Assembly (NCBI RefSeq): GCF_024666595.1
Contig: NZ_CP088296.1
Span: 1,054,001 to 1,118,000 of the forward strand
Reading direction: 5' to 3'
DNA length: 64,000 nt
Origin: Sphingomonas sp. J315
Lineage (GTDB): Bacteria > Pseudomonadota > Alphaproteobacteria > Sphingomonadales > Sphingomonadaceae
The notes under the pieces were generated by a model that was not told the origin of the DNA, did no database searches, and saw only the letters and a list, made by a program, of their open reading frames with translations. Both the position numbers and the translations under genes were made by a program. Positions 46,942 to 58,219 of the stretch are shown here, piece after piece; the stretch's first letter is position 1; each line of letters opens with the position of its first letter.

Positions 46942-48234
46942 ATGAAGCCGAACAATGCGATCGACACGCGCCAGCGGTTCAAGTCGATCTTTGGCGGGTC
47001 GGCGGGCAATCTGGTCGAATGGTATGACTGGTACGCCTATGCCGCGTTCAGCAGCTTCCTCGCCCCGCATTTCTTTCCCAAGGGCGATCCACTGGCACAG
47101 GCGCTCAACGTCTGGGCGATCTTTGCGGTCGGCTTTTTCATGCGGCCGATCGGCGCGTGGCTGATGGGCATTTACGGCGACCGGCGCGGGCGCAAGGCGG
47201 GGCTGACGCTGTCGGTGACGCTGATGTGCGGCGGATCGATGCTGATCGCGGTGACCCCCGGCTATGACAGTATCGGCGCGTGGGCAACCGTATCGCTGGT
47301 CGTCGCGCGGCTGATGCAGGGACTGTCGGTCGGCGGCGAATATGGCGCGAGCGCGACCTATCTGTCGGAAATGGCGGGGCGCGAGCGGCGCGGTTTCTAT
47401 TCCAGCTTTCAATATGTGACCTTGATCTCTGGCCACCTGGTCGCGCTCGCGGTGCTGTTGCTGCTGCAATGGTCGATGGCGGAGAGCGCGCTGGCCGAAT
47501 GGGGCTGGCGCATCCCATTCTTCATCGGCGGGGTGCTCGCGGTCGGCGTGTTCTGGCTCCGCCGCAATCTCCCCGAGACCGAAAGCTTCGCCAATCGCAG
47601 CACGGCGGCGGAGGACAGGTCCAGCTTCGGCGGCCTGTTCCTGCGCCACCCGCGCGAGGCGGCGCTGGTGATGCTGCTGACCGCCGGCGGTACGCTCGCC
47701 TTCTATGCCTATTCGGTCTACCTGCTCACCTTCCTCAGCGGCACCGGCGCCTTTACCAAGCAGGTCTCGACCCAGATCAGCGCCGCCGCTTTGTTCGTGT
47801 TCATGTGTATCCAGCCGCTGGCGGGCGCCCTTTCCGACCGGATCGGGCGCAAGCCGCTGATGGTCGGCTTCGGCGTGCTCGGCGTCCTCTTCACTTGGCC
47901 GATCTTCACCACGATCGAAACCGTCCAGACTCCGCTCACCGCCTTCCTGATCATGTCGGGCGCGCTGGTGATCGTCACCGGCTACACGTCGATCAACGCG
48001 GTGGTAAAGGCGGAGCTGTTCCCCGCGCATATCCGCACGCTCGGGGTGGCCCTGCCCTATGCGCTCGCCAATGCGATCTTCGGCGGCACCGCGCCCTATG
48101 TCGCCCTGTGGTTCAAGGATCAGGGGATGGAGCGCGGCTTCTACTGGTATGTCACCGCGATGATCGGCGTATCGCTGGTCACCTATCTGATGATGCGCGA
48201 CACGCGGGTGCATTCGAAGATATTGGAGGACTGA
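46942..48234 (+). CDS. MFS metabolite:H+ symporter (MHS family, KgtP/ProP-like)
   Basis: A 430-residue transporter with twelve membrane helices. MHS hallmarks: 'IFGGSAGNLVEWYDWYAYAAFS' at the first helix, 'GIYGDRRGRKAGLTLSV' (MFS motif A), 'ARLMQGLSVGGEYGASATYLSEMA', and the second motif A 'GALSDRIGRKPLMVGF'. Closest by pattern to dicarboxylate (alpha-ketoglutarate) or shikimate-type symporters; the substrate cannot be fixed. The start ATG 46942 follows 'ggggaggaactgcgc'. It is followed by a palindromic repeat. Confidence 0.88.
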   Translation: MKPNNAIDTRQRFKSIFGGSAGNLVEWYDWYAYAAFSSFLAPHFFPKGDPLAQALNVWAIFAVGFFMRPIGAWLMGIYGDRRGRKAGLTLSVTLMCGGSMLIAVTPGYDSIGAWATVSLVVARLMQGLSVGGEYGASATYLSEMAGRERRGFYSSFQYVTLISGHLVALAVLLLLQWSMAESALAEWGWRIPFFIGGVLAVGVFWLRRNLPETESFANRSTAAEDRSSFGGLFLRHPREAALVMLLTAGGTLAFYAYSVYLLTFLSGTGAFTKQVSTQISAAALFVFMCIQPLAGALSDRIGRKPLMVGFGVLGVLFTWPIFTTIETVQTPLTAFLIMSGALVIVTGYTSINAVVKAELFPAHIRTLGVALPYALANAIFGGTAPYVALWFKDQGMERGFYWYVTAMIGVSLVTYLMMRDTRVHSKILED

Positions 48235-48247
48235 CCCCGCCCCTCTT

Positions 48248-48341
48248 CCGTCATGCTGAACTTGTTTCAGCATCCACCATTCCCCACGCGACTGAGCCGC
48301 TGGTGGCGCTGTGGATCCTGAAACAAGTTCAGGATGACGAT
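48248..48341. repeat. REP-like palindromic intergenic element
   Basis: The left arm 48249-48277 ('tcatgctgaacttgtttcag') and the right arm 48311-48338 ('cctgaaacaagttcaggatg') are near-perfect inverted copies; each arm is itself partly palindromic. This form is widespread between genes of sphingomonads. It lies between the transporter and recJ and may act as a bidirectional stem-loop. Confidence 0.78.
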
Positions 48342-48393
48342 GGAAAAGGGACGAGCGATTCCCCTATCTCTCAAACAACGCTAAAGCCCCCCG

Positions 48394-50148
48394 ATGACTC
48401 CCGTGCTCAACGTCCATCGTTCGATCCTCGGCCAAGCATGGCGCTGGCGGGGGTTGGCGGCGGATGCGCGCGACCCCAGCTTCGCGCCCGACGATCTGGT
48501 CACCCAGCTGCTGCTGACGCGCGGCTGCCCGCGCGAGGAGCTGGAGGCGCATCGCAACCCCAGCATCCGCGCCTTCATGCCCGACCCATCGATCTTCCGC
48601 GACATGGACCGCGCCGCCGAACGCGTCGCCGATGCGGTGCAGCGCGGCGAGCAGGTCACGGTGTTCGGCGATTACGACGTCGACGGCGCGACCTCCGCCG
48701 CGCTGCTGATCCGCCTGCTCCGCGATCTCGGCCTCGATCCCAAAGCCTATATCCCCGACCGGCTGATGGAGGGCTATGGCCCTTCGGGCGAGGCGCTGGT
48801 GCAACTGAAGCGCGACGGCGCCGACCTGATCGTGACCGTCGATTGCGGTGCGATGGCCTATGACGCGCTGGCCGAGGCCAAGGCGGTCGGCGCGGAGGTG
48901 ATCGTCGTCGACCACCATAAATGCGCCTCCGAACTCCCGGTCGCACTGGCGCTGGTCAACCCCAACCGGCTCGACGAGGATGAGGGGGCAGCGCACGGCC
49001 ATCTCGCCGCGGTCGGCGTCGCCTGGCTGCTCGGCGCGGCTTTGGTCCGCGTGCTGCGCGGGCGCGGCTTCTTCGCTAACCGGGCCGAGCCGCGCCTGCT
49101 CGACCTGCTCGACCTGGTCGCGCTCGGCACCGTCGCCGATGTCGCGCAGCTGAAGGGCCTCAACCGCGCCTTCGTCGCGCAGGGGCTCAAGGTGATGGGC
49201 CAGCGCCGCAATATCGGCATGAACGCGCTGATCGAGGCGAGCCGCCTGACCCGCGCGCCGACCTGCACCGATCTCGGCTTCGCGCTCGGCCCGCGCATCA
49301 ACGCCGGCGGACGCGTCGGCAAGTCGGACCTGGGCGTGCGCCTGCTGACCACCGAGGATGCCGACGAAGCGCGCACCATCGCCGAAGAGCTGAACCGCCT
49401 CAACGAGGAACGCCGCGCGATCGAGGCTGAGGTCCAGCAATCCGCCGAAGCGATGGAGCCCGAAGGTGCGGTCGCGGTCGTCGCCGCACGCGGCTGGCAC
49501 CCCGGGGTGATCGGCATCGTCGCCGGCCGGCTCAAGGAAAAGCATGGTCGCCCGGCAATCGTCATCGCGATCGGCGAGGACGGGATCGGCAAGGGCTCCG
49601 GCCGCTCGATTTCGGGCGTCGATCTCGGCGCGGCGATCATCGCGGCCAAGGAGGCCGGGCTGCTGATCGCTGGCGGCGGCCATGCGATGGCGGCGGGCGT
49701 CACCGTTGCCGAGGACCAGATTCCGGCATTCGTCGCCTTCCTCAACGCCAAGCTCGCCGATGCGGTCGAGCGGGCATCGGGCGATCGCGCGCTATTGCTC
49801 GATGCAGTGCTGGCACCGGGCGGGGTCAATCCCGACCTCGTCACCGCGATGGAGGCGGGCGGCCCCTATGGCATGGGCTGGCCCGCGCCGCGCGTCGTCG
49901 CCGGGCCGGTGCGCCTGATCAAGTGCGACGTGGTCGGCAACGGCCATGTCCGTGCGATCGTCGCGGGAGATGACGGACGCAGCATCAAGGCGATGGCCTT
50001 CCGCGCCGCCGACACCCCGCTCGGCCTCGCCCTGCTCGGCGCACCGCGCGATCGCAGGCTTTGGATCGCGGGCCGCGCGAAGATCGACGACTGGGGTCCG
50101 CGTCCGGCCGCCGAAATCCATCTCGACGATGCAGCCTGGGCGGAGTGA
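48394..50148 (+). CDS. recJ: Single-stranded-DNA-specific exonuclease RecJ
   Basis: A 584-residue DHH-family 5'-3' exonuclease. Motifs: 'FGDYDVDGATSAALL' (93-98 DYDVDG), 'VTVDCG', 'VVDHHK' (DHH at 173-175), 'ALGTVADV', 'GPRINAGGRVG', and the DHHA1 domain 'GWHPGVIGIVAGRLKEKHGRPA', 'SGRSISGVDLG', 'GGGHAMAAG'. The C-terminal OB-like region is present ('VRAIVAGDDGRSIKAMAFR'). It acts in recombination and mismatch repair. Complete, without frame breaks; it ends 29 bp before the convergent ugd stop. Confidence 0.95.
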   Translation: MTPVLNVHRSILGQAWRWRGLAADARDPSFAPDDLVTQLLLTRGCPREELEAHRNPSIRAFMPDPSIFRDMDRAAERVADAVQRGEQVTVFGDYDVDGATSAALLIRLLRDLGLDPKAYIPDRLMEGYGPSGEALVQLKRDGADLIVTVDCGAMAYDALAEAKAVGAEVIVVDHHKCASELPVALALVNPNRLDEDEGAAHGHLAAVGVAWLLGAALVRVLRGRGFFANRAEPRLLDLLDLVALGTVADVAQLKGLNRAFVAQGLKVMGQRRNIGMNALIEASRLTRAPTCTDLGFALGPRINAGGRVGKSDLGVRLLTTEDADEARTIAEELNRLNEERRAIEAEVQQSAEAMEPEGAVAVVAARGWHPGVIGIVAGRLKEKHGRPAIVIAIGEDGIGKGSGRSISGVDLGAAIIAAKEAGLLIAGGGHAMAAGVTVAEDQIPAFVAFLNAKLADAVERASGDRALLLDAVLAPGGVNPDLVTAMEAGGPYGMGWPAPRVVAGPVRLIKCDVVGNGHVRAIVAGDDGRSIKAMAFRAADTPLGLALLGAPRDRRLWIAGRAKIDDWGPRPAAEIHLDDAAWAE

Positions 50149-50177
50149 AGCGCGAAGCCATCAGCTTCGCCCGCGCC

Positions 50178-51484
50178 TCAGCCCTTGCCGACGCCAACGA
50201 GCGTAAAGCCCGCAGCCTCCGCTTCCTTGGCTGGATAGATGTTGCGCAGGTCGACCAACAGCGGCTGGCTTAGCTCGCTCTTCATCCGCTTGAGGTCGAG
50301 CGCCCGGAACTCGTCCCATTCGGTCACGATGACCAGCGCATCGGCACCCTGCGCCGCCGCATAGGGGCCGTCGGTGAACTCGACATCCTTGAGCAGCGGC
50401 CGGGCCTGTTCGACGCCCTCAGGGTCATAGGCGCGGATCGTGGCCCCCGCGTCCTGCAACGTCTGGATCACCGCGATCGACGGCGCATCGCGCATATCGT
50501 CGGTATTCGGCTTGAAGGTCAGGCCAAGGATCGCGACCGTCTTGCCGCGCACGTCGCCCCCATTGCCTTGATCACCTTGCGGCCCATCGCCCGCTTGCGA
50601 TGATCGTTGACCTGGACCGTCGCCTCGACGATCCGCAGCGGCGTCTCGTTATCGTCGGCGGTCTTGAGCAGCGCCAGCGTGTCCTTGGGGAAGCACGACC
50701 CGCCATAGCCCGGACCGGCATTCAGGAACTTGCGCCCGATGCGATTGTCCATGCCGATGCCGCGCGACACCTCCTGCACGTCCGCGCCGACCTGTTCGCA
50801 CAGGTCCGCGATTTCGTTGATGAAGGTGATCTTGACCGCCAGAAAGGCGTTGGCGGCGTATTTGATCAACTCGGCGGTGCGGCGGCCGGTGAACATGACA
50901 GGTGCCGACTGGTTGAGCGAAAGCGGACGATAAATGCCGCGCATCACATCGCTGGCGCTCTCGTCTTCGCTGCCGACCACGACGCGATCGGGACGCTTGA
51001 AGTCCTCGATCGCGGCGCCTTCGCGCAGAAATTCCGGGTTGGATACGACGCGGATCCCCTTGTCGGGGGCGATGCGCGCGACGATCCGCTCGATCTCGTC
51101 GCCGGTACCGACCGGCACGGTCGACTTTGTGACGATCACGGTCGGGCCATCGGCGGCGGCGGCGATCTCCTCGGCCGCTGCATAGACATAGGACAGGTCG
51201 GCATGGCCATCGCCGCGCCGGCTCGGCGTGCCGACCGCAATGAACACCGCGTCCGCGCCCTTGACGCCCTCCGCGATATCGGTGGTGAAGGACAGCCGCC
51301 CGCCCTTGACGTTCGACGCGACCAGTTCGGCCAGCCCCGGCTCATAGATCGGCATCACATTCTGATGCAGCAGCCCGATCTTGCGCGCGTCCTTGTCGAC
51401 GCAGACGACATCATGACCGAAGTCGGAAAAGCAGGCGCCCGACACCAAGCCAACATACCCCGTGCCGATCATCGCGATGCGCAT
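50178..51484 (-). pseudogene. ugd: UDP-glucose 6-dehydrogenase, one frameshift
   Basis: The ATG at 51484 gives 'MRIAMIGTGYVGLVSGACFSDFGHDVVCVDKD', 'PIYEPGLAELVA', 'VFIAVGTPSRRGDGHADLSYV', 'TKSTVPVGTGDEI', 'NPEFLREGAAIEDFKRPDRVVVG', 'AANAFLAVKITFINEIADLCE' and 'AGPGYGGSCFPKDTLALL' (catalytic Cys). The frame is lost near 50560 after 'KVIKAMG'. 'RGKTVAILGLTFKPNTDDMRDAPSIAVI' and the end 'FTLVGVGKG' follow in another frame. One base restores about 435 residues. It makes UDP-glucuronate for the GAE-type epimerase and the glycan. Confidence 0.92.
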
Positions 51485-51685
51485 CGAACAAACCTCCGAA
51501 ACGATTTTCAATCCGCGCACGAACAGCGCGACAGGGCACAATTGCCGCCATCGCGCTATGGCCGTTTTGCGGGTCCGTCTACCGGAATTTCGCCAGATCA
51601 GGCGAGGTTGACGTCGAGTCTGCGGCCGCGACGCGCCGACCAGACACGGCTCCAGCGATAAACTTGAAACCCGTCGCTTACCCTC

Positions 51686-51714
51686 TTGACCCGGCAAAGC
51701 ACTGCGCCTAACGG
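51686..51714 (+). promoter_or_regulatory. Probable tRNA-Glu promoter
   Basis: A TTGACC box at 51686-51691 and a TAACGG box at 51709-51714 with a 17-bp spacer lie 16 bp before the mature tRNA. The -35 is good and the -10 weak, which is acceptable for a GC-rich alphaproteobacterium. Confidence 0.4.
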
Positions 51715-51729
51715 ACGCCCTCGCCTCAC

Positions 51730-51804
51730 GGCCCCTTCGTCTAGCGGTTAGGACGCGGCCCTTTCACGGCTGAAACACGGGTTCGATTCCCGTAGGGGTC
51801 ACCA
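51730..51804 (+). tRNA. tRNA-Glu (anticodon TTC)
   Basis: A full cloverleaf is visible. The acceptor stem ggcccct (51730-51736) pairs with aggggtc (51794-51800), including one G-U pair. The anticodon stem is 51756-51760/51768-51772 with loop 'ctttcac' and TTC at 51763-51765. The T-arm has the 'gttcgattcc' loop. CCA is encoded at 51802-51804. Isolated between ugd and the autotransporter, with no repeat of its 3' end noticed in the window. Confidence 0.95.
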
Positions 51805-51992
51805 TCCGCAGGCTTTGCGGATTTCAGGCTTTCCGCCAATTTGGCGCATACCCCGACAGCAGCTCGATTTAGCCCCGGTGACGTGAACCGGCGCGCTCTC
51901 TGGCGACATGCCGAGCACTCATCACCTCACTATTCGTCAGACGGTATTCCAGCGGACGGTGGAGCCGCCAGAGCGGGCGTGGGTCGGCGCCG

Positions 51993-54900
51993 TCAAAAGC
52001 GCCATCCCAGCTTTGCCGACGCGCTCTGTTCCTCCACGCCCTCAGCGAAGCGTCCGGTATATTCGAGACGCAGGATCGCACCCAACATCCCCGTCACCTC
52101 CACGCCTCCGCTAAAATTATAGAGCGGGCCATTTAACTCTGCGGATGCGGCGAATGGAGCGATTCCGCCGGGAGCGCCCGCAAGCGCGGCGGAAATGCTC
52201 AGTTGGGCCTTTTCGAAGAGGGTGGCACCGACCGAAATGAGGGGACGAATGCGCGCCTTGCCGATGTCGAGCGTCATACCCGCCTCTATTGCCGGGGTGA
52301 AGGCGAAGAGCGATTCCGATTGTCTCGGCAGGACCAGCGACAGCGCCCCGGAACCTGCCTCAGTAATCGGGCCATTGCGGACCAAGCTCAGGTCGAAGTC
52401 GGCGCGTGGCGCGATCGTCACGCTGCCGAACGAGAGGCCATAGGCGACCCTGGCCCGGAGAGTATAGGTATCGAACTTGCCCGAGCTCGAAGAGATGGCG
52501 GGAACTGTCGCCGACACGATCCTGGCAGTGGTCGCCTGACCCAGCGCTGCGGCGACGGTGAAGGAGCCGACAAAGCGGCCGGTCATGTATTTTGCCGTTC
52601 CCGCGAGCAGTGTCCGCTCAATCGCGCCAGTGGCCCGGTTGGGCTGAACGAAGTCCCCGGTCTCGTACCCGCCCGCTGCGCCGAGCACCCAATTGTCACC
52701 CAGCTTGAACTGGACGCCCCCACTCACGCTCTGCGCGTCTTCGCGAAAGCCGACGGTGGCGGGCGTTGCGTCCGCGGCAAAGTTGCGGTCGTTGCCGAGG
52801 ATCCAGGCGCAACTCGCCTCGCGCAGCGGCGTGTCATTGGAGCTGTCACGACAACTCAGCACCGCGTCGGCGAACTGTGCGGTTGCGCGCACACCCAGCC
52901 AGCGCTGGGCAGCATAAGGCTCGGGCGTCAGGGTCTCGAGGGCGGCCTTGTAGTCGGCTGGCACGGTCATGTTGGCGAGCGGCGTCAGCAGCATGCTGAG
53001 ACCTGCGCCATTGGTGATCGCGGCGGCGTCAAGGTGCCCGCCCAATGCCTGTTCATCGGCGTTGAGCCCGGCCGGGTTGGTGCCGCGCAACCCGAAATCG
53101 AATCGCGCGTCGAGAACCACATTCTGTCCTATGGCGCTCGCCGACCAGTCGACTGCCAGCGTATCGCGGACCGACACGCCGGCGACGCTTGCGCTTGATC
53201 CAGTGAGGATCGTCACGGGTGCCCAGGCACCGGCAAAGGCGTCGACCGTCGGGCGAACCTGGCCCGATATCGCCACCGCCCCCGTCGCGGCGATTCGGTC
53301 CGATGCCCCGCCGATCCGGATATCCAGATCGAGCGCGCCGCCCGTTGTCTGCGTATATCCGCCGGTGAGCGTGGTGGTCTGGATCAGGCCATAGCCACCC
53401 GGCGCAATCGTCCCGGCATTGGAGAGCGTGCCGCCCCTGAGCGTCACGTGGCTGCCGGGGAGAAAAAGCCCGCCCATCAGATTGGCGAAATCGCTGCGCA
53501 CGCCCTCGCCTGCCAGCACATTGCCGATGACAGTACCAGCGTTTGAGATCGTCGTCCGCGCAAAGCCGGCATCGTCGGTCACGCGGATCGCAACGCCGCT
53601 CTGGGCCGAAACGCTGGCACCCGGGCCGATGGTGATCGTGTTGAGATTGCCATTGGCGACCCGGATCCCTGCCCCGTCTCCGCCGCCACCGCGATAGTCG
53701 CCACCGGCGACCCTGACCGAAACATCGCCGCCAGCCTGGCGCTTTCCAGCGTCGGGCATGCCTGCGACGCTCTGCGCCCAGATCGCGCTGGCATTGTTGC
53801 CGGTCGCGCTGATCCCGCCGCTGTGCGTTACATCGACGATGCCGGCAGTCCCGAAGTTGCCGACGCTGCCAAAGATCAGATCGGCAACGCCGGAGATTTG
53901 CGGGTTCTCGCCGGGCGGCACGCCCGTGAAATCGGCGAGCAGAATCGAGCCGTGGATGCCGCCCCCGCCGCCAACGCTCTGGGCAAATATGCCGTGCGCG
54001 CCGGCGCCAGTCGTGACGATCGCGCCCATGCCGTCGACGATCACGTCACCGCCATTGCCACCCTTGCCGTTCATCCCGTCGACCTGGACGAAGCCCGCCC
54101 ACACTGCGGGCACCAGTTGCTGGCCGAGCACGCTGAGCGGCAGCGTGGTGACATCGCCGCCGATGCCGCCGCCTCCGCCCACGCTTTGCGCAAGCACGCC
54201 ATAGGCGCCTGCGCCCGAGGTCATGATCGTGCCGTTAAAGGCAACCAGGACCGCGCCTCCATCGCCCTCGCCCGTGCCGTCGCCCGCGACGCTGATCTTG
54301 CCCATGATGTTGTTGCTGGCATCGCCGCCAAAGCCGCCGCCGCCGCCCACGCTCTGTGCGAAGATCGCATGCGCGGTCTTGCCGTGCGTGACGAGGGTGC
54401 CTGCATGATCGACCATCACCGCATTGCCGTCGCCATTGGCACCGCCCGTGCCGCCGATGCTGAGGTTGATCGAACCGAAGCCGCCGACCCCCGAGCCGTC
54501 GCCGCCCTGACCGCCAGTCAGGTCCGCTCCCCGTATCGGCAAAGCCGCCGCCCCCACCGACGCTTTGCGCCATGATCGCGAACGCGTTGCCACCATAGGT
54601 GACGATGCTGCCGGTGTTGATCACCGTGACCGCGCCGCCGTTGCCCGACGCGCCGCCCTCACCGCCGACCCCGACCGAAGCGCCGAACGCGGCGGTCAGC
54701 GGAATTCCGGTCGCATCCGAAAAGCCGAGGCCCCCCGATCCGCCGCCACCGCCTACACTCTGCGCGAGAATGCCGTGCGAACCATAGAGATCGGTCATCA
54801 GCGCACCGCTGTTGACCACTTCCACGGTGCCGCCATTCCCGGCCGCACCGCCCGCGCCGCCGACGCCGACCGCGATCTGGATTGCCCGCCCCTTGGCGAA

Positions 54901-57900
54901 GGTGGGCGTGGCGGTCTTGAAGACTCTGGCACCGGTCTTGAGCGCGAACTTGGCCAGCATCCCGGCGCGCGCATTGAGCTGGGTCGCCGATGCGTCGCCC
55001 AGCCCCCTTCGCCGCCGCCGCCACCCACACTCTGGGCGAAGATCGCATGCGCGCGCGCGCCCAGCGTGGTGACCGCCGCCGTGTTGGTCACGTCAACCGA
55101 TCCGCCATGGCCACCGGCACCGCCGCTACCCCCGACGGCCACGGTCAGCGCGATGCTGCTGCCGGTCACCGTGATCGCTGTCGCCGACGCCGAGGCATCG
55201 CCGCCCACGCCACCGCCTCCGCCCACGCTTTGTGCCTGAATGCCGTGACCCGCATCGCCATAGGCGTTGATCCGGCCATGGTTGCCGACCGTCACCAGCG
55301 ACCCATTGCCGCCGCTACCGCCCGCACCGCCAACGGCGACCGAGGCGGAGAAGGATATTTTGGGACCACCACTGAGCGTATAGGCGACGGCCGATCCGCC
55401 CATACCGCCGCCGCCGCCGATGCTTTGTGCAAAAATGCCGCGGCTGTCGTCGCCGGCGACCGAGATCGCGCCCCAATTTTCGACCTCGACGCGCCCGCCG
55501 CTGCCGCCGCCATCGCCGCGACCGCCGACGGCAATGCCGATATCGACCACCGGAAACACAGTCGCGGTATAGCCCGAGCCGCCGGTGCCGCCGCCGCGAC
55601 CGATGCTCTGCGCCACAATGCCGCTAGACCGGTCGAGATCGCCGGCGAGTGCGCCACGATTGCGCACGGTTACCAGTCCGCCATCCCCACCCGCCGATCC
55701 CGATCCGCCGACCGCGACCGTGAACAGGGCAAGTCCCTCGGTCGTGGCGTCGCCGCCATTGCCGCCGCCGCCGCCAATGCTCTGCGCCTGGATGATCGGC
55801 GAGTCATAACCTTTGGTCGCCAATGCGGCATGGTTGACGATCTCTACCCGGCCGCCATTGCCGCCATTGCCGCCGTCGCCGCCGATCGCGGCAGTCACCC
55901 CAACCGCGATACTGTCGGCATTGCCTGCGAAACCGCCACCGCCGCCGACGCTCTGCGCAAGCATCGCCGGCGCCTGATCGCCGGTCGTGACAATCGTACC
56001 GGTCGACTCGTTGGTGATCGTCACCGCACGCCCGTCGCCGCCTTCGCCGCCAAATCCCCCGATCGTCAGCCAGCCGGCCTGCGAACTTCCCGCGCCGCCG
56101 CCGCCGCCGATGCTCTGGGCGAGGATGCCGAGCGCGAGATCGCCGCCGGTGCGGATCGCCCCGCGATTGATGACCGTGACGGTGCCGCCATTGTTGCATC
56201 CCGCTGGCTGCAACAGACAGGCGAGCGTGCCATCGCCACCGCCACGCGCGCCGAACGCGACCAGTCCCGCCGCTCCGGCCGCCAGACCACCATCTCCCCC
56301 GATGCTTGACGCGAAGATGCCGTGGCCGCCATCGCCACCGGTGGTGATGGTGCCGCCATGAACGACGTCGATCCGCCCGCCGTCGCTGCCGCCCCCGCCA
56401 CTGCCCCCGATAGCGATCACGCCGCCGCTGCTTCCACCATAGCCGCCGGAGCCGCCGACGCTCAGCGCCGAAATCCCCATCGCGTCCCTTCCGCTGGTGA
56501 CGAGGGTGCCAAGGCTTTCAATGTCGATCGCGCCGCCGTCGCCCCCGGCACCGCCGCCCGCAGCATCGCCGAAAAAGCCGCTGGCGTTGCCACCAACGCC
56601 ACCGCGAGCGCCGCGACTGAGCGCCGCGACTGCATGCGCCTCGATCCCCGCTGTAGTGATGCGTCCCCCGGTGCCGATCACTATTTCGATCGCGCCTCCG
56701 ACACCGCCAGCACCCCCGGTGCCGCCAGTCGCAGCAGCGCCGGCACCAGCGCCCGCATTGCCGCCATCGCCGCCGATGCTCATGACCGCCAGCCCCGTCG
56801 CGCGGTTCCTGCAGTGACGATCGTGCCATTGATCGCCGCCGTCGCGCTGCCGCCGTCGCCGCCCCGGCCACCGTCACCGCCACGACCTTCGCCGAACACC
56901 GCGCTGCCGGTGCCCCCGGCACCCCCGCGGCCGCCCTGACTGGCGACGCGGCCGCCGGTCGCGTCGTTGCCGAGGGTCGTGATCGTACCCGAAAGCACAA
57001 CGTCCACTGCCGCGCCGCCGCCGCCGGTGCCACCCGGCCCCGCTGCAGTCGAGAAAGCGCTGGACGTGTCGGAACCGTCGCCCCCTGCACCACCCCCGAA
57101 AAGGCATCGACACCATGCGCAAAGGCACCGGCGGTCTGAAGCGAACCGCTACTCGTGACCGACACCGCGCCGCCGGCGCCACCGCGCCCTCCGCCACGCG
57201 ACGCCGCGACCCAGTCCGCGCCCGTCCCGCCGATGCTGATCGCATGGATCGCACGCGATTCAGCGCCCAGGGTCGTCACCGCGCCGGTGTTGACGATCGT
57301 GATGCGTCCGCCCGCTCCCGACAGCGGACCGAGGCCGCCGCCGCGCGCCGATTGAGCTCCACTCATGCCGCCAAGGCTCTCGACGAAGATACCCGACGTC
57401 GCGAACCCGTCGGTCGAGACCCTCGCGCCGGTCAAGAGGAGGACGTCGCCGCCCGCACCGCCACGCCCCGGATCCAGCGACGCCAGCAGTCCGGTCACAC
57501 CGCTGTCGCCACCGCGCCCGCCATAGCTGCCGAGATGAACCCCGGCACCCAGATCGCCAATGGTCGTGAAACTGCCGGACAGGTTGATCGCGACCGAGCC
57601 GCCGTCGCCGCCGGCACCTCCGCGGCCACCGATCAGCGTGCCGGTCCCGCCCTTGCCCCCGCGCCCGCCACGACTGATCACATCGAGTGCCGGGGTGCCA
57701 CCTGATGTCGAAATGTTCGCGGATATCGTTTCATCGACCGTCAGTCCCGCCGTACCGCCACCGCCCGGCACACCGGCGTCCGGGAAAGGTCCGGTCGTCG
57801 GTCCGTCCATCCCGTCAGCACTCGCGCCGCCACAGCTGAGTCCCACGCCGGCACGCACTGGGCAGCCGCACCCGCCGGCCCCAGCAGGACGAGAGCGGTC

Positions 57901-57950
57901 GCCGTACTTCCGAGAAGCGTCGCGATTCGACGAGTCATATATCCGTTCAT
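51993..57950 (-). pseudogene. Giant glycine-rich autotransporter, frameshifted
   Basis: The protein starts 'MNGYMTRRIATLLGSTATALVLLGPAGAAAQC' (signal peptide; the inner ATG at 57938 is also possible) and runs about 1985 residues. The passenger is built of repeats of roughly 50-90 residues, each with Gly-rich loops and a short strand block such as 'HAIFAQSVGGGGG'. The form AQS(V/I)GGGGG occurs eleven times and looser variants several more times. A pertactin-like junction ('GTLSNAGTIAPGGYG') and a C-terminal beta-barrel of about 280 residues ending in Phe ('AKLGWRF') make it a type V secretion protein. Frame breaks near 57855, 57090, 56805, 55000 and 54530 divide it into overlapping frames that keep the repeat pattern. 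It is divergent from the AraC gene. Confidence 0.87.
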
Positions 57951-58219
57951 TCTGTCCCCCGGATCTGCGGCGAATCCTGTCCGCGACTGATCCCGGCAAG
58001 GGTAGTCGGCGCAAAAGCGTGGCGGTTAGGCCACACGTCTCCGAGAATGTGCCCGACGTCTCACAGCCGTCGCGATGTCCGGAACCGGCACAGGAGGCAA
58101 ATTAGCTCGTCTGGACAAGTTGTTACGATATCCCAACGACATTATCTGGTTTCTTTGCATGCGGGAGCGTTGCGCGCCGGGGCGGGACACGCGCGGCAAC
58201 TTGTGACATCGTCTCACGC
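57951..58219. promoter_or_regulatory. Divergent control region, autotransporter/AraC
   Basis: A 269-bp region between the autotransporter start and the AraC-family gene. It includes an AT-rich patch near 58118-58160 and must hold both promoters. A role of the AraC protein in controlling the autotransporter is a guess from the divergent layout; no operator repeat is clear. Confidence 0.4.

Noticed and set aside
46894..48273. 459-codon minus-strand frame
   Set aside because: It is antisense to the MHS transporter and has a His/Asp/Arg-rich, repeat-like shadow composition.
51730..51804. tRNA-Glu as an integration site for the adjacent autotransporter region
   Set aside because: No integrase gene or second copy of the tRNA 3' end was noticed between the tRNA and the window end.
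54990..56309. 439-codon plus-strand frame rich in Ala/Asp
   Set aside because: It is the complement of the glycine-rich autotransporter repeats. Its apparent repeats come from that gene.
53500..57800. Regular DNA repeats suggestive of a CRISPR array
   Set aside because: The repeats are degenerate, in coding frame and encode AQS-GGGGG blocks. There are no constant-length spacers or cas genes.
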